IMG/VR virus record: IMGVR_UViG_3300021197_000634
Span: 1 to 37,811 of that record
From: a virus
Length of the DNA: 37,811 bases
Direction: 5' to 3' (one strand)
A model generated the notes under the pieces. The model had not been told where the DNA came from and did not search any database. It saw nothing but the letters and a program-made list of their open reading frames with translations. Positions 34,569 through 37,811 of this stretch are shown one piece after another (position 1 is the stretch's first letter; every line of letters begins with the position of its first letter). The translations under genes were made by a program, and so were the position numbers.

Positions 34569-34983
34569 ATTCGACTAGGTCGCAGAATTTCTCTTGTACG
34601 TCAAAGCTAGGGCATGCCTTGTAGCTGAATTCATTGTGCCCGTGCAGAGTGAGTTTGCCGTAAGTCGCCCGTAGTACCACTACTAGGCTACGGAAGGTTC
34701 TCTCCTGCCCGTGATTCATTGTATCCTTCGGCTCCATGTTTTTATCACAGCCTCCCACGTAGCAAACGCCAATGCTGCTAGTGTTTCTCCCTTTAACATG
34801 AGCTCCCTTGATGTCGAGTGGGCGTCCAGCCACGAGAGTACCGTCCAGTTCAATAACGAAATGGTACCCAATGTCCGACCAGCCGCGCTCACCCACATGC
34901 CATGACTTAATGTCAGCAGTAGATACGTTGCGTCCTTCAGGGGTTGCACTGCAGTGGAGGATAATTTCATCAACGTCCCTCAT
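34558..34983 (-). CDS. N-acetylmuramoyl-L-alanine amidase, T7-lysozyme-like, 141 aa
   Basis: This endolysin cleaves the bond between N-acetylmuramic acid and L-alanine in peptidoglycan. It is a single amidase_2/PGRP domain, like T7 lysozyme. The zinc ligands should be H10 (IILHCSAT), H116 (LHGHNEFS) and C124 (YKACPSFDV), with Y40 and K122 as the catalytic pair; GWSDIGYHFVIELDGTLVAG and GAHVKGRNTSSIGVCYVGG also match. It has no signal peptide, so it needs the holin at 9432-9896, 25 kb away. It sits between a zinc-ribbon gene (ATGA overlap) and TerL (11-bp overlap). T7 lysozyme also restrains T7 RNA polymerase; whether this one has such a second role is not visible. Confidence 0.92.
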   Translation of the reverse strand: MRDVDEIILHCSATPEGRNVSTADIKSWHVGERGWSDIGYHFVIELDGTLVAGRPLDIKGAHVKGRNTSSIGVCYVGGCDKNMEPKDTMNHGQERTFRSLVVVLRATYGKLTLHGHNEFSYKACPSFDVQEKFCDLVEYDY

Positions 34984-35201
34984 TGCTTCTTAAAGTTGCC
35001 TACAGTACCGTGGTGTGCTTTCACAATTCCACCCAAACCGCTACGGATTCTCAGCTCTTCTACATGCTCGCCACAGGCACACACGTCAATAGGGTTATCG
35101 TTCTCGTCAAACTTGCGGATGGCTCCGTCACGAAAGCGGGTGGTAGTAATTCCTGCCACCTCCCACTCGTTATCGCACTTATTACACTTAAATTTCGACA
35201 T
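34980..35201 (-). CDS. Small zinc-ribbon protein, 73 aa
   Basis: The chosen start is MSKFKCNKCDNEWEV at 35201; the earlier in-frame ATG at 35237 lies inside the upstream gene. A CxxC pair (CNKC) near the N-terminus and a CxC pair (DVCACGEH) 30 residues later can form a zinc ribbon, as in FmdB-like or rubredoxin-like small proteins. The C-terminus (SGLGGIVKAHHGTVGNFKKQ) is basic and His-containing. No enzyme function is visible. It could regulate, or act in DNA packaging or head assembly, as suggested by its place just ahead of the lysin and TerL. Its stop overlaps the amidase start. Confidence 0.75.
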   Translation of the reverse strand: MSKFKCNKCDNEWEVAGITTTRFRDGAIRKFDENDNPIDVCACGEHVEELRIRSGLGGIVKAHHGTVGNFKKQ

Positions 35202-35205
35202 AGTA

Positions 35206-35775
35206 TTAGTCTTCAAATAATCCTTTGGCACCACCACCGCGAAGCTTAGTCTCAGCAGTCTGCTCTTGTTTAACTCGCTCCTCTAGGTCCCCTACTACCT
35301 TAACAACGGTAGGCAACTCCGAGGCAATCTTCATAAGCTTCTCAATCAGCTTGATTGCGTCTGCTGTGCCGTCGAACTCTTCGTCGTCCATAGCAAGCAG
35401 CTCGTCAATCTTACGGTTGAGGGCCTTGATACCGCGCTCTGCTGACTGCAACGCCTCACGGGTTGTAATCAAACTACGCACCGCAGGGGTAACCTGCAGC
35501 TCACGGTACTTCTTAATGGCAGCCTTCATACGGGTACTGTGTTTGAACCCCGGCTCCATCTTCAAATCCTTGAGCACACGGATGTGTCGCTCTTTCTCAT
35601 CGTACATCTGGTATGGTGACTTGTAATCACACATGTGGTAGATGTAAGCAAACCAATCAGTAGCGTTAGTCTTCTCACGGTTCTTGTCCTCAGCGATGAG
35701 GTCCTTGAACTCCTTGATAACACGCAGTGATGGGTCTACTTGTACGGAGAACCCTTCCATAACAAATAGCTTCAT
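35206..35775 (-). CDS. Conserved Bacteroidota-phage protein upstream of TerL, 189 aa
   Basis: The protein is almost wholly helical, with VIKEFKDLIAEDKNREKTNA, TDWFAYIYHMCDYKSPYQMY, a basic middle and a coiled-coil-like part (TREALQSAERGIKALNRKID). The string 'EFK.L...DK....A...FAYIY..CDYKSPY' is a pattern I recall from a conserved gene in crAss-like and other Bacteroidota phages, function unknown. By position, three small genes ahead of TerL, it is a candidate small terminase subunit or head-assembly factor. Helical proteins of this size with a coiled coil would suit a terminase small subunit, but no DNA-binding helix-turn-helix is clear. Confidence 0.72.
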   Translation of the reverse strand: MKLFVMEGFSVQVDPSLRVIKEFKDLIAEDKNREKTNATDWFAYIYHMCDYKSPYQMYDEKERHIRVLKDLKMEPGFKHSTRMKAAIKKYRELQVTPAVRSLITTREALQSAERGIKALNRKIDELLAMDDEEFDGTADAIKLIEKLMKIASELPTVVKVVGDLEERVKQEQTAETKLRGGGAKGLFED

Positions 35776-35999
35776 TTGTTCTTCTTTACTTTGGTTAGGT
35801 TAATCTTGTGCAATCGGTAGGGGTTGACGTAGAAGCGCCCAAACATGGGTAGCCTCACACTGTCAAAGGCCCCATGCTCTACAGTACTACGCAGAAACGA
35901 GAACTGGGACTCGACAATCTGACGTACTTCGTCAATTGGAGCCCCATACTCTTCCGCTATCTCGCGGCAGAGCTTCTCTTTGAATGCGTTCTTACTCAT
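35772..35999 (-). CDS. HU/IHF-like DNA-binding protein, 75 aa
   Basis: The protein starts MSKNAFKEKLCREIAEEYGA and has a core IDEVRQIVESQFSFLRSTVE followed by FDSVRLPMFGRFYVNPYRLH. The 'V..IV..QF.F....................VRLP.FG.F.V.P.R' pattern is that of small HU/IHF-related proteins in crAss-like and Bacteroidota phages; it is shorter than cellular HU (~90 aa) and ends basic (KINLTKVKKNK). It probably bends or compacts DNA during packaging or gene expression. It overlaps neighbours on both sides by 4-8 bp. Confidence 0.8.
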   Translation of the reverse strand: MSKNAFKEKLCREIAEEYGAPIDEVRQIVESQFSFLRSTVEHGAFDSVRLPMFGRFYVNPYRLHKINLTKVKKNK

Positions 36000-36192
36000 A
36001 GCTTGGGCCGATTGGACCGTGGTATTCGTCCTGATGCGGATAGTCTAGCTCGACGATAATCTCGCCTTCGCCAACTACAATCTTGTGGTCAGGACGTGCG
36101 ATTCCTTCCTCGTCAAAAGTCTCCATCTGCTTTTGCAGGTAGAAGAAGACAAGGTCAGTTTCTTCGGGATGTCTAAATGATACTTGAACCAT
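35992..36192 (-). CDS. Small acidic protein, 66 aa, unknown
   Basis: The protein (MVQVSFRHPEETDLVFFYLQ, then KQMETFDEEGIARPDHKIVV) is acidic with a beta-rich second half and an unusual end (HQDEYHGPIGPSYE). No family is recognised. It overlaps the 112-aa gene upstream as TAATG and the HU-like gene downstream by 8 bp, so it is translated as part of that run. Confidence 0.68.
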   Translation of the reverse strand: MVQVSFRHPEETDLVFFYLQKQMETFDEEGIARPDHKIVVGEGEIIVELDYPHQDEYHGPIGPSYE

Positions 36193-36530
36193 TACTCTGC
36201 TGTGAAACTAAACTCGATGCCCTCCAACTTTGACTTCGGCGATACAACGTCGATGTACTTATAGTTGTTGTAGCGGTCTTTGTGGATGATGCCTTTGTCT
36301 TTGAGAGCCTTGACGTAGTTGTTCAATACAGCTACGTTCTTCATGTTGAGCTTCTCAACGACTACCTTACGTGCTGCCTTAGATGCACACACAAAGGGGT
36401 CATAATCTACAAACGCTGCGAGGACATCCAGCTCAACTTCCGTCAGCTTGAGAATGCCATTCAAGAGAGTCAGGTAGTCACGTACATACGTGTCTTCTGA
36501 CAGTGTTACTGGGACTGATATCTTACCCAT
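36192..36530 (-). CDS. Winged-helix-like small protein, 112 aa
   Basis: After a beta opening (MGKISVPVTLSEDTYVRDYL), the segment KLTEVELDVLAAFVDYD, then KAARKVVVEKLNMKNVAVLN and NYVKALKDKGIIHKDRYNNY looks like a winged helix: helix, spacer, recognition helix (NVAVLNNYVKALKDKG) and basic wing (IIHKDRYNNYKYI). This is a common plan in Bacteroidota phage regulators. It could control the late genes that follow. It overlaps the 92-aa gene by 8 bp. DNA binding is inferred from the fold-like pattern only. Confidence 0.7.
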   Translation of the reverse strand: MGKISVPVTLSEDTYVRDYLTLLNGILKLTEVELDVLAAFVDYDPFVCASKAARKVVVEKLNMKNVAVLNNYVKALKDKGIIHKDRYNNYKYIDVVSPKSKLEGIEFSFTAE

Positions 36531-36801
36531 GATAGTTCTTTACGTTCTGTATTTTGCGGGACAGTCTACGACGTAGCGTATTCTTGATAACCTGCAGGAG
36601 TGACAGAACAAGTTCGTTCTCAACAGACCAACTCCGGTCATTGAGATGCTGAAAGCGGTCAACTAGCATGTCCACCACTTCCTCGTTAGTTGTTCCAGGG
36701 ACGAATTCTCCGTCTACCTTTTCTGTAAACCTAATAGTCTGGTATGTACTAGACTTGAAATTAAACAGTCGGTAGAAAATCCCTTTTCTTTCTGATTCCA
36801 T
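36523..36801 (-). CDS. Possible Acb2/Tad1-like hairpin-domain protein, 92 aa
   Basis: Residues 18-92 run YQTIRFTEKVDGEFVPGTTN, EEVVDMLVDRFQHLNDRSWS, VENELVLSLLQVIKNTLRRR and LSRKIQNVKNYHG. This order (IRFxxxxxxxxGxTNEEVxxML.DR.Q.L....SxEN..........RR..R..NV) is what I recall for a common phage family with the Acb2/Tad1 hairpin domain, whose studied members bind the cyclic nucleotide signals of host defences such as CBASS or Thoeris. It differs at the C-terminal 'GVEGTH' end, here NVKNYHG. It is the first gene after a terminator and has a clean, near-leaderless promoter, so it can be expressed on its own. Alternative: an unrelated small helical protein. Confidence 0.55.
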   Translation of the reverse strand: MESERKGIFYRLFNFKSSTYQTIRFTEKVDGEFVPGTTNEEVVDMLVDRFQHLNDRSWSVENELVLSLLQVIKNTLRRRLSRKIQNVKNYHG

Positions 36802-36805
36802 GTTC

Positions 36806-36837
36806 TAAAGATAATAGGTATGTGCCATACTTCCAAA
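36806..36837 (-). promoter_or_regulatory. Promoter for the 36801-30387 late gene run
   Basis: On the minus strand TTTGG (36837-36833) and TATCTTTA (36813-36806) leave 20 bp between TTG and the -7 element. The -7 element ends 4 bp before the ATG at 36801, predicting a leaderless mRNA. No hairpin overlaps it; the terminator is 35 bp upstream. Confidence 0.75.
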
Positions 36838-36870
36838 TCATAGGGCCGAAAAAAGCACCCCGCCGCCAAA

Positions 36871-36898
36871 ACAAAAAGGGCCTCCTTGCGGAAGCCCT
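36871..36898 (-). terminator. Terminator after the 73-aa gene
   Basis: On the minus strand GGGCTTCC, loop GCAA and GGAGGCCC (8-bp stem, stable GNRA-type loop) are followed by TTTTTG. It lies about 30 bp after the stop. Confidence 0.87.
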
Positions 36899-36927
36899 CT
36901 TCATCTTTCACAAAATCAACACACCAA

Positions 36928-37149
36928 TTACCCAGCCACCAACTCTTCAATGGTTTCTTTGACTGCTTCGCTTGCTTCTGCTGTGTCGTCAGACAGAAGG
37001 TCGTTATATGTAGCAATCTGAACCTTAAGGTTGTGGATAGTCCCACTCAATGTCTCTGCGCGCTGTTGCATAGCTTGGTACTCTGCAATGCGGCCTTGGA
37101 GTTCTTTCTGAGAAAGCTCCAGCTTATTCTCTACCAATTCTTTTGTCAT
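36928..37149 (-). CDS. Small coiled-coil protein, 73 aa
   Basis: The protein (MTKELVENKLELSQKELQGR, then IAEYQAMQQRAETLSGTIHN) shows heptad-like spacing of Leu/Ile over about 55 residues and ends acidic (SDDTAEASEAVKETIEELVA). It is probably an oligomeric coiled coil. Similar short coiled coils are found in phage early/middle regions, but I cannot name a family. It lies 3 bp after the 65-aa gene and ends at the terminator. Confidence 0.72.
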   Translation of the reverse strand: MTKELVENKLELSQKELQGRIAEYQAMQQRAETLSGTIHNLKVQIATYNDLLSDDTAEASEAVKETIEELVAG

Positions 37150-37152
37150 GTC

Positions 37153-37350
37153 TTATTTATTGGTGGTTAAGTCGACCTCACCTGACTCTGTCGGGGTCTC
37201 ATAGGAGAACCCCTCTAAGGTGCCGTCGTTATTCTGTACGATACTAATCGTCATCAGCTTGTTAGTGTAGCTTGTGACTACCTTGTCGTTTACTCCGAGG
37301 AAGATTTGTCCCTCCTCCCAGATGAATCCGAACTGTGACTTTCGTGGCAT
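37153..37350 (-). CDS. Small protein, 65 aa, unknown
   Basis: The start is MPRKSQFGFIWEEGQIFLGV at 37350. An earlier ATG (37365) lies within the promoter and is rejected. The rest (VVTSYTNKLMTISIVQNNDG, LEGFSYETPTESGEVDLTTN) is beta-rich. The family is not recognised. The promoter ends 4 bp before the ATG, so the mRNA is likely leaderless. It forms a two-gene unit with the coiled-coil gene. Confidence 0.7.
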   Translation of the reverse strand: MPRKSQFGFIWEEGQIFLGVNDKVVTSYTNKLMTISIVQNNDGTLEGFSYETPTESGEVDLTTNK

Positions 37351-37354
37351 AGAG

Positions 37355-37385
37355 TAAAGGTACAAACAGTAGTCTGACTATGCAA
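37355..37385 (-). promoter_or_regulatory. Promoter for the 65-aa and coiled-coil genes
   Basis: On the minus strand TTG (37385-37383) and TACCTTTA (37362-37355) are 20 bp apart. The -7 element ends 4 bp before the ATG at 37350. Confidence 0.68.
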
Positions 37386-37551
37386 CTTTACTTTTCCACA
37401 GACAGTGCTACTACACATCGAGCGCTGTGTGGTTGCCTCTGGGTGTTCGCCAGAAAGCTGCAGTATTACTAAGGCCGTAGGCCGTTTCCGAAAAAATTTC
37501 ATTTTCATAAATCCCACTGCTATAACCCCCTCTGCCCATCGGCTCTACGCG

Positions 37552-37579
37552 CCCGTTCGTCGAACAGGGGTATTTTTTC
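37552..37579 (+). terminator. Plus-strand terminator-like hairpin
   Basis: On the plus strand CCC-GTTC, loop GTC and GAAC-A-GGG are followed by GTATTTTTTC. No plus-strand gene feeds it, and on the minus strand the hairpin is not followed by a U-tract. Confidence 0.45.
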
Positions 37580-37811
37580 TTACAGAGTGAAACTGTGGTG
37601 CTCCGCCAGGTGGTTATCCATGCGACGTTCAGAACGCTCGTACTCGCGGTACAGGTCTTGCTTGGACTCTTTGTGCATCATCGCGAGGTAGTCAACTACC
37701 TTCTTCATCTCTGCCTCTCTCTGTGCACGAATACGTGAAAGTGCGCGCCATCCGCTAAAGAGGACAGTCGTGATTGTACCAAGGGCACCAGTGAGGATTT
37801 CAATTTCAAGT
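37580..37811 (-). CDS. Membrane-anchored coiled-coil protein, N-terminus beyond the window
   Basis: Only the last 77 residues are in the window. They read LEIEILTGALGTITTVLFSG (a transmembrane-like segment), then WRALSRIRAQREAEMKKVVD and an Arg/Glu-rich helical tail ending LAEHHSFTL, with TAA at 37582-37580. A short N-terminal membrane anchor followed by a charged helix is seen in several small phage proteins of Bacteroidota. The family is not recognised. It may act at the membrane. The real start is outside. Confidence 0.68.
   Translation of the reverse strand, partial: LEIEILTGALGTITTVLFSGWRALSRIRAQREAEMKKVVDYLAMMHKESKQDLYREYERSERRMDNHLAEHHSFTL

Larger units (their letters stand above)
37351..37579. 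other. Structured intergenic region, 229 bp
   Basis: No convincing gene is present. At least four short hairpins are readable on either strand: ACACA/TGTGT (37413-37430), TCTGG/CCAGA (37438-37454), GGCC-GTA-GGCC (37473-37483) and CCC-GTTC/GAAC-GGG (37552-37569). The last is followed by a T-run on the plus strand. The right-hand promoter of the 65-aa gene overlaps the low-coordinate end. Confidence 0.6.

Noticed and set aside
36714-37046. 110-aa minus-strand frame
   Set aside because: It spans a good terminator and a promoter and overlaps two better genes in other frames.
37290-37517. 75-aa minus-strand frame
   Set aside because: It would run through the promoter of the 65-aa gene and overlap that gene by about 60 bp; the composition is Ser/Cys/Thr-rich without a family match.
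1-37811. tRNA genes, integrase, transposase
   Set aside because: I looked for tRNA-like folds in the intergenic gaps and for integrase or transposase motifs in the translations and found none; the search by eye is not exhaustive.

Overview
The window looks like the late (virion) half of a tailed-phage genome, most likely a podovirus of the order Crassvirales or a close marine relative, infecting a member of the Bacteroidota. Every convincing gene lies on the minus strand, so transcription runs from high to low coordinates. The assignment rests on recalled family resemblance, not on a search. The signs are a TerL with an N-terminal region typical of crAss-like terminases, a ~714-aa portal, an acidic scaffold-like protein, a ~475-aa capsid protein, an HU/IHF-like protein, several short conserved ring/connector-type proteins, a 1377-aa protein beginning like the crAss-like 'stabilization/muzzle' family, and cargo-like proteins at the left edge. 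The host guess is supported by promoters of the Bacteroidota type (TTTG, about 20 bp, then TAnnTTTG/A) and by the lack of obvious Shine-Dalgarno sites.

Layout in transcription order. 37811-36928: a truncated membrane/coiled-coil protein, a structured intergenic stretch and two small proteins. 36801-35772: a possible Acb2/Tad1-like hairpin protein, a winged-helix-like protein, a small unknown and an HU-like protein. 35775-30387: a conserved unknown, a zinc ribbon, a T7-lysozyme-like amidase, TerL and portal. 30315-27760: scaffold and major capsid protein. 27686-26751: four small Lys/Cys-rich proteins of families common in marine viruses. 26655-25082: two structural proteins. 25075-19634: a giant beta-helix tailspike. 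19581-17314: a connector protein, an abundant-looking virion protein and two unknowns. 17205-10323: a cassette of five tail-fibre/appendage proteins with shared repeats. 10323-9432: a lysis group (XhlA-like protein, a 51-aa protein, a three-TM holin). 9432-3443: three ring-type proteins and the muzzle-like protein. 3423-1: three cargo-type proteins with 'GG' motifs, the last truncated.

Genes are packed with TAATG or ATGA overlaps, which suggests translational coupling. Transcription is divided by rho-independent terminators and by at least eight promoters with 20-21 bp spacing. At four junctions the terminator and the next promoter are physically fused: the -33 element lies at the hairpin apex, and the hairpin 3' arm plus U-tract fills the promoter spacer. 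Several promoters place the -7 element only 4-7 bp from the ATG, which predicts leaderless or nearly leaderless mRNAs.

Three genes too short for a usual ORF cutoff were found by reading (17314-17478, 27014-27178, 9893-10048). No tRNA, CRISPR array, insertion sequence or integrase was seen. No stretch longer than 300 bases lacks a gene; the longest is 37351-37579.
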